Origin: Oehlia diaphana
Taxonomy: Eukaryota > Glomeromycota > Glomeromycetes > Glomerales > Glomeraceae
Direction: 5' to 3'
NCBI GenBank assembly: GCA_003833135.1
Contig: QZLH01000622.1
Span: forward strand, 2,019-51,336
Length of the DNA stretch: 49,318 nucleotides
In this document: positions 34,490-45,490 of the stretch, one piece after another
Layout: every line of letters begins with the position of its first letter
Numbering within the stretch: the stretch's first letter is position 1
The notes under the pieces: model-generated
Told to the model about the DNA's origin: nothing
Database searches by the model: none
The model's input: the letters and a program-made list of their open reading frames with translations, nothing else
Program-made: the position numbers and the translations under genes

Positions 34490-36109
34490 TTGGTGTTAAT
34501 TCGCGCCATAAAATCGCCTTTAAATACCCACAAATCGGATGAATATAACCAAAAATCGCCCGGAATATTTGCAAACAGGTTAAGACTATTTTTATTAATT
34601 CGACTTGTGTTATTTCGTGCAACATTCCTGTGACAAGAAAAATATGTGGGCATATTTCAGTACTTTCATCATGTTATAGATGTAAGAAAAAAGCAAATTA
34701 CAAAAATCATAAACATAACTTCACTGGAATGGATAATATGAACGAATGGTTCATCAATCAAAATTCGGTATAATTTTGCGAGAATGTCCTTGAATGGCGT
34801 CGCTGCAATTTAAATGCTGGAAGAAATCGCTTTGTAAAAACTACTGGCATAAGGTAGTCTGAATTGCTGAGATTACCATATTTTGACCCAATTCGGTTTT
34901 TATCAATTGATCCAATGCACTGTCTATTTTTAGGCATTACAAAGTAGATTGTTAAGTGAATTTGGATTGATGAAAATATATTAAAACTGGAAACTCTAAG
35001 AGAAATTCAAAAGAAAATGAATCAATTCCAAGTACCAGCTGACATAGGTAGGATTCTGGGAAAGGTGGAATGTGGAGAAAGTTTTGCAAATTTTACGGCT
35101 GATCAGTGGTGAATATTTTTAACATTTATGCTACTGTATTACTTTGGAAACACCTTTCTGGCATAGATAAGAAGATTCTTACACACTTTGTAAGAATTTG
35201 CTCAATTTTAGTAGGGCGAATTGTTCAATCCAATTTAATGGATGAAGCTCACCAAAAATTGGTTGAAATCGTAAAAATAATTGAGCAAAATTACGGTCAA
35301 AATATGATAACTCTGAACCTTCACCTTTTACTCCATTTATACGAATGTGCAAAAGATTTTACGCTTTTTAGTATTTTTCTTTCGAGCGTATGAATGGCGT
35401 GCTAGGTAAGATGCTGACTTCTAAAAATATCTTTTTTCTTCTAAAATTAATTTTAAATTTCATTCCTTTATTTATTTTTTAGGTTCTTTACCTAATAGCC
35501 ATCGGAAAATTAAACTAGAGCTCATGCGCTGAATTATAAACGATAAACAAATTAATAATATTGTTAGTTCTAGAATAGTTGATACAAAAGGTCTTGATAT
35601 ACTTGATACTAGACCTTCAGTCGGTTCAATTTCAGAACTTGACGAATTTACTTCAGTTTAAATGGAGTGATATTTACTATACTCGCAAAATATTAAAGAA
35701 TCTCTGATTGCTGGATGCGAAGTATTTCTAGGAGAAATTTTAGACCCTTCCTCAGAAAAAGTTATAATGTCAAATGAAATGCTTAACATAATGGTAGATT
35801 ATTATAATGCAACCTACCCAGCAAATAACTTTCAAAAACCATTTGAAGAAGGACCTGAAGATTCAATTATTATTCACGTCAAAATGAATCAATTTGAAAG
35901 ATGCAGAATTGGTTCTGAAATATTCAGCTCAAAGATGTCGTCTCGCCATGTGAAAAGTTCATTTATTACGGCAAAATTTATAACGATTGATGATGATGTT
36001 GACGTTTACCCTAGTCAAGTTCAATATTATTTTACTCATACAGTTGACCTTCTGAATGGTCCTGCTGAGCATTTTTTGGCATATATCCGATGGTATAAAC
36101 ATGCAGGTA
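34490..36109 (+). mobile_element. Tnp2 (CACTA/EnSpm-type) transposase relic
   Basis: Plus-strand frames with scattered stops read IPVTRKICGHISVLSSCYRC, then FTGMDNMNEWFINQN, then LLRLPYFDPIRF, SIDPMHCLFLGITKW, and NLHLLLHLYECAKDF. After that come MNGVLGSLPNSHRKIKLELM and, at the end, VQYYFTHTVDL...HFLAYIRWYKHA. The order CxxC motif, PYFD...IDPMHxLFLGxxK, then the LH.. and G.LG..P..... region is that of the Tnp2 transposase family. At least five in-frame stops or frameshifts make it inactive. The coding frame is interrupted near 36110 by the start of hAT copy B, showing later insertion. Confidence 0.7.
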
Positions 36110-37925
36110 GGGTTGTCCAATTGCAGTGTACAAGCCAAATCTTCGTACAAGTACAGTTCTTGTACATTATACGACGTACTTAGTATGATTTAGTATAGTT
36201 GCATTTTGATGAGGTCGTACACTGTACGAATATACTTCATACAATTTTCGTACAATTTCGTACAATTTCGTACATTCGTACAGAATTTTTTTTTTTGTTT
36301 ATTATATTTTATCTCCAGTTTTCAAATTACTATTTTTTTTATTTTTTCTATTTTTTTATTATTTCCGATTTTTTTATTATTTCCGTATCAATAATGACAT
36401 ATTTATTTTTGTACTATCTGTTTAACATAATAAATTAATTATCTTTGCTGATTTAAAAGGTTTAAATAAGAAAGAAAAAAATATAATTATTATAATTGTT
36501 CAAAATACATTATTAATATATTTTATAAGTTATAACTGAAGGTAATTTTTGAGTTAGGTTTTATTTTTTTTAATAATTATTAAAGAAATTATATTAAAGA
36601 ACGTGAGATAATAATTAATTCTAAGATAAATACGAATGATGGAGTGTAAAGTAATATTACTTATATATTTCTTTAATATTTATTAAAGAAATTGCATTAA
36701 TTATTGTTTAACATTATGCTAGCTCTTAGATTCTGAGATAAATGTAGATGTTTGAAGGTAAATTGTAATAGGTTGGATGGGCCATTTGGACGTGAAAAAA
36801 TACTTTTTTTAATATTAAATTAAAAAGTAATACTGAACGGTTTTTTCATTTTTTTTTTTAGTAACAGATGGGATGGAATTTAAGATTGTTCATTTGAACA
36901 AAGTATTTTGACTTTTGAGAGTGCATACCAGATTGAACAGATTTTTTATCTATGTGTAAAAAAAAATTTAATGATTTTTTTATTTGAACTAAAGCAAAGA
37001 CGCAAGATGTAAAGTAATAAATAATAAGAATGCATATATTTATTTATCGTATCTCATGTATCATACTATTTATGGTAATGCGCATTATTTTATATATGAT
37101 GATAATCATAATTTACATCTTTTTTTAACTTTCATAATGGTTCAAAACTTGAAAAATTATATCATTAAAACAAATAAAAAGAGTGGAAACAACAATTTAT
37201 GTTATTGTAAAGCATGTTTTACAAAGCTTGGCGAAAATAGTTCAAGACTAAAAACAATTATAAATAAAACTGAAAGGTTAATTACTCATTTCAAAAATTG
37301 TAGAAACTTTCATGATGCATATGATAATGAAGAAAAAAGTAAAGTATTTGCCCTTGGCATGAAAAAGAGTAATTTAATGGCAGAAGTAAATACGAATGAT
37401 TTGCCCAATCAACAATTATTATTACGAAGAGATTCAGTTTCATCCTGCTCTTCTTTATCTTCCCTTCCATCCCAATGGTCAAATCATGGACCTTTAGATA
37501 AATGGATTTGCCGACCTCTTTCAACTGCAGAAAATCAAAAATTCCATCATCTGATATTACGAGTTACTATTTCTTGTGGATTTCTGTTGAATTGGGTAAA
37601 TAATTCAGAAGTTATTGAATTATTTAAATTTCTTAATCCAGAAATCAAATTACCAGATCGAAAAACTTTATCTAATAAAATTTTGGGCGATACAGTTGAA
37701 AAGCTTGATAAGACAATGCTAGAAAAATTTAAATTAGATTGGATAGGAGTTACAATGTCTTTTGATAGTTGGACAAATGTTCGTGAACGGGAATTGATGG
37801 GAACTGTGCTTGTAACATCTGATGGGCAACCTTTTGCATGGCAAGCTAAAGATATAAGTTGTGAGCGTGCAACAACTACTGAAGTTATGTCTAAAACTGA
37901 AGGAATGATATCTGAAATAAACAAT
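36110..37925 (+). mobile_element. hAT transposon 5' part, copy B
   Basis: It starts TAGGGTTGTCCAATTGCAG, followed by the same GTACGAA/CGTACAATTT subterminal cluster as copy A. The transposase ORF runs from ATG 37137. Similarity to copy A covers the terminus, the leader and the first 160 or so codons, with indels. The element lacks any 3' terminus, because at about 37925 the sequence switches to an unrelated decayed gene. No target-site duplication can be checked. Confidence 0.75.
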
Positions 37926-37949
37926 GGGGAAAAATTCCTTAGGAAATAA
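37137..37949 (+). pseudogene. hAT-like transposase, N-terminal part (BED-like finger plus DUF659), truncated
   Basis: About 270 codons from MVQNLKNYIIKTNKKSG. The cysteine/histidine set (CYCKACF...RLITHFKNC, about residues 21-61) looks like a BED-type DNA-binding finger. The central part (HLILRVTISCGFLLNWVNNS, then KTLSNKIL) and GVTMSFDSWTNVRERELMGT fit the DUF659 region of hAT-like transposases, where D.WT is typical. The catalytic core and the C-terminal dimerisation domain are missing, because the reading runs into foreign sequence after EINNGEKF. I prefer this ATG over one 27 codons upstream, because copy A aligns from here and the upstream codons read as leader. It is therefore a broken gene. 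Confidence 0.7.
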
Positions 37950-39448
37950 TGAAACGAGTAGTACATCCAAATCTGGTAAATCAGAAAGAGAAAAAGGGAA
38001 GATCAGTGAAATTCCGGTTCAAACAACTTCCGATGATGACTATTGGGATAAAATACTTTGCCAAACTATCATGTGACCTTGAGTTTTACGATTTCCTGCT
38101 TATTGGAAGGATGTTGGTATTTACGAGAGACTCCCAAGAAAGTTGGATATGCAGAAAGGCTAGAGGTCAAATGATTATAAGTACAGAACAGTTCGAGCTA
38201 GGATCCGATTAACAATATAAATGGAAAAAACTTTCTTAAAAGGCGGCTCCAATATGGCGATATCAAGAAATGAACGAAAGTACTTTTTCAGGATGTTTGA
38301 CGCAAAGCTTGAGGCAAAGAAAACGAAAGAGAGATATTCTTAGCAAGTGTATAAAAAATAGAGAATAAGGAAAATAATCAATTGAAATTTAATGTAGTTA
38401 AAGAAGTATGGTGGTCATTTCGCGAAAATTAACAAAATTAAATACATTTTAATATATTTCATGTATTCAACAATGAAAATGATATGCTACAGGCAATATA
38501 CAGATTTACAATGGACGAAGATATAGGGAAAGGACCACAAATGAAAAGCCAAGAGGAATTAATGGGAAAGGATGGAGTCTATAGAAAGAGGACTGGGTCA
38601 ACAAATTTAGTTTTCCTATACACACAAAGTCTAAAGGTGAAATATTCGTAGATGCACAACAGGTCCTCTTTCTACGATACTAGAAGTAAAGAAGAGCATG
38701 AAGAGCTGGACGATTTGAATAGCAAATTTAGCGAAAGATTAGATAAAATGACGAATAGGACGAATCAAGAAGAGAAAGGAACAACAACGAGTACGGAACA
38801 AGACGAAGTCAACGAAAACAAAAAACTGTAGTGACAGCGCATGGACGAAGAGATGACTCTGATAGTGAGTAAACAAATTTGTCCCATTTTGAAACAAATT
38901 TAAGATCAAGGTTTTTGGATTAACGTTCGGATTTGGTTGAAGACTACACGCGGACAAGTTTTGGACGATTTTTCGGATTCAAGTCCATCAAGAGCGTTGA
39001 TTTAGAGAATTTCTTTCTTAATGTTTTCAATTATAATTTTGTTTTTGTTAAAATGTCATGTAGAATTACACAATATTTTAATTTTTAGGAAGATTACAAT
39101 GCATAAATTCTTTTGTTTTTTTTTTTTTTATGATTTTATACGTCAACATGGTAGTATTTTAGAGAAAATTTTAGAAAATTTAGAAAACATAGGAAAATAA
39201 GAAAAAATTCAAAAAAAATTATAAAATTTTTAGATCAGTAGTGCTATTGCATATAACTCATACAACAGATAGATTTTAAAATTAACAATTTAATTTTTTA
39301 GAATTATTGTAGCTTTTTTTTTTAGACTAGATTGAACTCAGTTATAGAGGAAGTTAGGTTTTGTCTGCTTCTTTCTAAGCGTTTTTACATTTATGTATTC
39401 TTTTTTGATCATAAATAAATAAAACGCGATACTGTTAAAAAAAAAAAA
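37925..39448 (+). pseudogene. Decayed dispersed-family gene fragment ending in poly(A)
   Basis: After the hAT junction, one frame opens with MGKNSLGNNETSSTSKSGKS followed by EREKGKISEIPVQTTSDDDYWDK. Then, through many frame changes, come KVGYAERL, YRTVRARIRLTI, RMFDAKLEAKKTKERY, MDEDIGKG, GKDGVYRKRTGS and SKEEHEELDDLNSKFSERLD. I recall this composition from a large uncharacterised protein family in Rhizophagus, with no known function. The fragment is followed by AATAAATAAA (39414-39423) and A12 (39437-39448), which suggests an RNA-derived copy or the intact 3' end of the transcript unit. Confidence 0.45.
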
Positions 39449-40330
39449 TAATATTGATTTTCGTTTATTACTGTCATATATTCTTCTTACATGTGCGCAG
39501 TTCCACTATTCCTTGGATCACGGTCTCGTCGCCGGGAAAACGATTTGTTTAACAAGCCGATCAATATCTATAAAAATAAAAATTTGCAGAATACTTTTTT
39601 TCTTTGCTGGATTATTATTAGATTCGCAAAAAACATATGCATCGCAGTAGAATTCTACTTTTTCATGTTACGGAACGGATAATTTTGGAGTTATTGTATT
39701 TCCCATATCATACGTCATACAATATTTTGAATTGAAAGTAAAAATAATGCAATCACCTTTAATAGTATAAACATTTTCGGGCTTATACATTATTTTTTAC
39801 AAAATATTATTTGCGCAAATTATCGTATGTAGTTAGATCAAGTGATAAAAATTTTTTATAAATAACCAATTTAATTATACGGTTAAGTGAACTAATAATA
39901 AGTAAAATTATTTTAAGATATTATTATTAAATTTTTACATTGTCAGTGTACGTCAAAATACCAATTATAAATTATACTAATCATAGGCCCCTGACTGTAC
40001 TTTTATGTATTCATATTATATAATATTTATAATATTTCAATATAATAATATATATTGGTAATTTTAATTTTATTATTTGTTCAATTACAAACTGATTTTA
40101 TTTATGTAAAAGAAATTTTACATATACTCTATAATCAGCGTTAAACAAAATATAATAAATAAAAGAAAGAATAGATATTCTAGTTATTAATATATAAATA
40201 AATAATATATTTAATAATTAACAAATATTTGTTTATTTATTTTTCATTGCTGATTGATTCACTATATAAAATAAAATAATATAAAACTTTAATAAATTCT
40301 TTAATGAAATACAAAATAAATAAGTATAAC
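39449..40330. other. Spacer downstream of the second kinase array gene
   Basis: No gene recognised. The last 250 bases are homologous to the 3' flank of the kinase gene at 20.3 kb and include a hairpin (40103-40124). Confidence 0.45.
40103..40124. terminator. Conserved 3'-flank hairpin of the second kinase array gene
   Basis: TATGTAAAA (40103-40111) and TTTTACATA (40116-40124) form a perfect 9-bp stem with a 4-nt loop. They lie about 210 bp past the stop codon of the minus-strand gene. The counterpart behind the first array gene is at 20005-20025. Confidence 0.45.
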
Positions 40331-43300
40331 TTACTTCGTAAAATCAATAACTTCTACTGAAGTATTGTAATCATCATCCCATTTTGAAAGTTCTTTTGTA
40401 AATGGATTAAGTAGTCGGGAGGTATAACAAGCCTGTGGATGAATAGTTGATTGGCTATTTTTAATATTTATAAGATTTGCTTTTCTATATTCTTCTGCTT
40501 CTTCAAATTGTTTTTTAATCTCCTTATCTTCACCATATTGAGTTGAATAATAATATGCATCACCATGATTTAATATAATATTTTAATCAATTCTTCTATT
40601 TCATTTGCACTTGGTCTATTATCTGGATTTGAATCCCAACACCTTTTCATTAGGTCAGTATAACATTTTGGTAATTCTAGTTCATTTATTTCAGGTCTAA
40701 TTCCATTACATATCTTTAATGCTAAAATACTATCATGTGCACAATTGACAAAAGGTTGTTTTTTGGTTGCTACAAAATACATAACCATACCAAAACTATA
40801 TACATCTGCTGCTTGAGTATAAGGTCTTCCTTTTAATACTTCAGGTGCTACAAAAGGCATTACTCCATAAATTTTTGTTTCATCTAAATTACTAATTTCT
40901 CCACTTAAAGCCATGTCTGAAATATATATTTCACTAACCAGATTATCAGTAAATGGATGATAATCAGTAAATGAGAATAATATGTTTCCTGTGTGAAAAT
41001 CACGATGAACCATTTTTTTTTTCATGAATTCTTCTAAGCCCTTTAATAATTTTGTCTAATGCTTCTAATTTTTCAAACCAAAACCAATTTATGATATCAT
41101 ATATATGTTTATTAAGACTTCCAGCCTTTGCATATTGAAGAACCATAATATAATCCTTTGTATTTGGATTTTGAGATATTCCATATATATGAAGAATATG
41201 TCCATCATTATCAATAGAGTAATTTTAACCTAAATAAATGTATAAAGTTATTATATTGTAAAAGGTTAATTCATTATTAATAAGTAAATATATAAAGTTA
41301 TTATTGTAAAAGTTACCTCACTCAAAAATTCATTAGCAATATTTTGTGAATTATTTAGACATTTTAAAGCAACTTCTTTATAAGATATCCTTTTATTTTC
41401 CTTTATATAACTGCCATAACTTAATGGACCATCCATCCATATTGCGGAATATATTGTAGAAAAACCACCTTTTCCTATATTTTTAATATATTTAAACTGA
41501 TTATATGGTATCCATTCAACTATTGTATCATCACATTTATTAATTTTTAATTGCACGTCTTGAATAAAATTATCAATGCTTTCATTTCCACTAGACCAAT
41601 TTGCAAAATTTTCTTTTAAATTATTTATATGACATAATTTGCACCATCCTGCTCTAACTGTGCATATCTCTCTACAGGTTTTACAATAACTATCCTATAA
41701 TATAATCTTTTGTAATCGGGTTTTGAGATATTCCACATATTCCATTATTATCATAATTATTATTACTATCAAAAGTATATGATTTAACCTGTTAAAACAT
41801 AAATATATAAAATGCTATTTTAAGCACTCCAATTGAGTTACACAATATTAAAATTTCATACCTCATTTAAAAATTTATTGGTAATATTCTGTGAATTATA
41901 TAAGCATTTTAAAACAACCTCTTTATTGGGTACTCTTACCCACTTTATTTCAGAATAATTATGTTCTAATCGGCCATCCATCCATATTGCTGAGTATAAT
42001 GCAGTGAAACCATCTTTGCTTATTTCTTTGATGTCTTTAAATTGGCTATATGGTATCCATTCAATTATTATACTAGAATAATTAAGTTTTAATTGCATTT
42101 CTTGAATTAATTCATCAATTTTACATTTCCACTGGTCCAGTTTGTAAAATTTTGTTTTAAATTATTTATTTGACATGATATACACAATTTATTATATTGA
42201 ATTGTATATATTTTACCACAGTATTTACAATAACCATCTCGAAGTACCATAATATAATCTTTCGTATCTGGATTTTGAGTTATTCCATATATGTTTGGAA
42301 TATCACTTAATTTGCCTCTATTAACATGTAATCTAACCTGTTTAAATAAATTTATGTATGAATTATAATAAAAAAAAAAGTATTTTAAAAGTTAAATAAC
42401 AAAAGAATTTATTGACAAGGAATTAAAACTTCATACCTCATTTAAAAATTCATTGATAATATTTTGTGAATTATATAAACATTTTAAAACAACTTCTATA
42501 TTAGGCACTCTTTTCCATGTCTTTTCAAAATTACTATATATTAAATGGTCGTCTATCCATATTGCTGAATATAATGTATTAATATCATCTTTGCTTATTT
42601 GCTTGATATCACTAAACTGGTTATAAGGTATCCAGATAAATAATGTACTATGTTTATTAATGTTTACTGAATGCATCTCTTGAATGAATTTATCAATTTT
42701 TTCATTTCCACTGGTCCAATCATTTTCCATATAACAGAGACAAATTTTATTCTTCATATTCGTATATATTTTGCCACAGTATTCACAATAACCATCTTGA
42801 AATACAATAATATAATCTTTTGTGTCCGGATTTTGAGATATTCCATATATTGTAAGAATATCGTAATTGTATTTATTAATAGTATATGACTTAACCTATT
42901 AATAAAATAAACTTTATATATGAAAATCTATTATAATAAAAATAGTTTAAAAATAAAATTACAAAATATTAAAATTTTCATACCTCATTTAAAAATTCAT
43001 CAGTAATATATTGCGAATTATATAAACACTTTAAAGCGACTTTTTTATTAGGCACATTTATCCATTTTTTTTTTTTTGTCTTATATTTTATTGGACCATT
43101 CATCCATATTGCTGAATATAGTGCAGTGGTATCATTTCTGCCTATTTCTTTGATGTCTTTAAAATGGCTATATGGTATCCATTCAATTATTATACTATAA
43201 TAATTAATTTTTAATTGCATCTCTTGAATTAATTCATCAGTTTTTTCGTTTCCACTGGTCCAGTTTTTAAAATGTTTTTTTAGATCATCTATTTGACATG

Positions 43301-43376
43301 GTCTGCACCATTTCCACTGTCTCTGTGTATATATATTACCACAGTATTTACATACAAGATCGTCTTGAGATGACAT
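40331..43376 (-). pseudogene. Second zinc-ribbon/N-lobe array kinase, disrupted paralogue
   Basis: Same plan as the gene at 20.3-23.3 kb: exons 43376-42984, 42895-42437, 42337-41862, 41788-41317 and 41229-40331. Modules 1 and 2 are open (131 and 153 codons). Module 3 lacks one base near 42121-42125, with a stop at 42107-42109. Module 4 lacks about 8 bases near 41693, with a stop at 41690-41692. Exon 5 lacks a base near 41224, has one extra A in a run of ten (41033-41042), and lacks one near 40582. Glycine loops are GRNDTTA, SKDDINT and SKDGFTA, but GKGGFSTIY in module 4. The C-lobe keeps HRD (VHRDFHTGNIL), DMA where DFG is expected, the APE region and W.SNPDNRPS. It is a pseudogene unless the homopolymer lesions are sequencing errors. 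The start context MSSQDD matches the paralogue. Confidence 0.75.
41317..43376 (-). repeat. Four-fold tandem exon duplication in the second array gene
   Basis: Units of 393, 459, 476 and 472 bp are separated by introns of about 70-100 bp. Each encodes a zinc ribbon (CKYCGNIY...WCRPC, CEYCGKIY...CLCY, CKYCGKIY...LCISC, CKTCREIC...WCKLC), then WTSGNEKID and an N-lobe. In module 2 the ribbon's second half is shortened. Confidence 0.75.
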
Positions 43377-43390
43377 GATCTTAAATTTTA

Positions 43391-43417
43391 TTTTTTTTTT
43401 TTTTTAAAAAAAAAAAA
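43391..43417. promoter_or_regulatory. T15-A12 tract upstream of the second array gene
   Basis: T15 (43391-43405) directly abuts A12 (43406-43417), 15 bp from the minus-strand ATG. It has the same position and arrangement as at 23301-23330, which shows that the duplication included the proximal promoter or leader. Confidence 0.5.
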
Positions 43418-44040
43418 TATTTTATAGAAAAGATTATTTAATGGTGATCAGAATAAGTGATAGTTAAACAAATTACGCAATTTCCATATGATTATACAGA
43501 AAAATTTGTTCACGTTACACGAATTTTAATCATTGTATGACATAATGACAGGGGAAGTTACGCCCTATAGCTGACACAGTACTTTGATAAGTATGAGGTT
43601 ATAAATGAAATAAATAAATAGTTTAATTTATATATTTGAGCTGAGCTAATAATAAGTAAATTTTTAAAAGATATTATAATTAAAATTTTTAAATTATGTA
43701 CGTCAAAATTTAAGTAATCTAAAGCTTTAAATATTATTTAATGAATTTATTCTTTTATAGACATTACAAATAATTTCTCGGCTTTTCCGTATATGTGTCA
43801 TATTTTTTACTTATTAGAGTCAGGTTATTTGGGATAATAAACAACAAAAAGAAATTAAGCATGCAGGATGTAATGAAATTTATGTAAATTGATGAAATGT
43901 ACACAGTGTATAATGTTGACATAACCGAATTTTTTAAAATATTTATCTGATATTCATTTAATTAAAATGATTTTTGTTTCATAATCATATCTATTATATT
44001 TTATTAAAATTTGTAACATGTACCAGATAGGAGAATAATT
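43418..44040. other. Divergent intergenic region
   Basis: This lies between the minus-strand kinase array gene and the plus-strand F-box pseudogene, so it may hold both promoters. No gene or clear motif is seen apart from the flanking T/A tracts. Confidence 0.4.
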
Positions 44041-44067
44041 ATGTTGATTTTTTTTTTTAAAAAAAAA

Positions 44068-45490
44068 ATGGTATATCTCAATAATGACAAACTTTTACTA
44101 ATTTTTGAAGAATTAAAAATGATAAAAAATCACTCTATTCTTGCTTTTTTAACAGAACATGGTGTGAAACAGCGGTACCAATTTTATGGAAAAATCCTTT
44201 TATTAGAGATGATAGTCCAAAGATTATCGCATCATTTAATGTTAATAATTTCACATTTATCAAAAGAATCAAGAGATATTTTGAAAGATCAAGGAATTAA
44301 TAATCTTATTATAGAAGAAAAATATCAAAGACCTTTATTTAATTATATATATATTATTTTTTTTGGAAATATTTGGAATTAACATATTTAGAAAGTGAAT
44401 AATTTCTTCAAAAAAAAGTTGAAGAATCAAAATTATCCATTATAAAAATGAGGTATTAAAAATATTTATTAATAGAAATACAAAATTAATTCACCTTTCT
44501 ATTCCATATGATTTGATAATCGATTACATCATATTTCGGGAGCCGAAAATTGTCCTTCGGAACTTCAATCCCTTCGTTGTTTTACCAATGTTAACAACAT
44601 TATTTAGAAGGATTGGCTAAAATATGCAAATCAATTAAAAAAATTAAGTGTTAGAGTTTTTACTGATGTGAATGATATTATTAAGTTGATTGAAGTACAA
44701 AAAAATCTAAATGATGTTAAGTTTGCCAGTATGATAGAAGATGAATCAATTTAAAAAAACTCTTGAAGAATCATTGATTAAACATGCAGATACTATTCAA
44801 TATTTGAAATTGGATGAAAGCTTATTAAAAGATTTCTTTCCCAACTTACAAATTTATTAAGTTTATAATTTTACTTTATTGATGGTTACATTAAATGGAA
44901 TGATTTGAATTATTTTGAAAATTTATCATTCCCATTTTAAAATTTTTAAAAAATTGCAAAAGTTCCATTAAAAGTATTTAGCAAAATTAATTGAAAATAC
45001 TAAAGAAATTCTTTCAGAAATCAGTACATTTTATGATGTTAAGATTCTTATTAAAACAATTTATCAAAATTGTCCAAATTAAAATATCTTAAATTAACGA
45101 ATTTTGATACTCTTAGAAATTGAGAATTTATTAATTAATTGTAAACTTTTAAATGGATCAATTATTGAAATAGATAAAAATAATGAATTAAATTGGGATG
45201 AATTTTTACAATATCGATATTAACTAAATCATCTTCAAATAATTTATTTAAATTTAAATTTTGTTTTTATCATAATACGATTAAATTAGAAGATATAAAA
45301 TTATTTCCTTGATAATTAGAAGGATAGAAATTCTTTAAATTTCACCTTAAAAAAATAATTTCCAATATAGAATTTTTATAATAAACATCAATTAAAAGTT
45401 TAATTAAAGAACATAATGAAAAAGGAATAGTTATATTGATTTTCAATCATATAGTCATAATGATAAATTTGATTTATTATAATTTAATTT
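44068..45490 (+). pseudogene. F-box/LRR-type protein pseudogene
   Basis: It begins MVYLNNDKLLLIFEEL, the F-box start typical of this fungal family, directly after a T/A tract. A +1 shift then gives WCETAVPILWKNPF followed by RDDSPKIIASFNVNNFTFIK. Later frames give KTLEESLIKHADTIQYLKLD, NLSFPF, KYLKLTNFDTLRN, ELNWDEFL, NNLFKFKFCFYHNTIKLED and LIKEHNEKGIV. The order matches F-box/LRR proteins that recruit substrates to SCF ubiquitin ligases. At least ten stops or frameshifts exclude function. Intact family members are about 450-550 residues, and this relic spans nearly that length. Confidence 0.7.

Noticed and set aside
37547..37970. Minus-strand ORFs of 139 and 78 codons
   Set aside because: They are shadows of the hAT transposase on the opposite strand, which has clear family motifs.
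43020..43120. Intron retention or a different exon end in module 1 of the second array gene
   Set aside because: The donor matches the other modules exactly (AATGAG|GTATGAAA), and the frame through the T-run at 43067-43078 is open as read.
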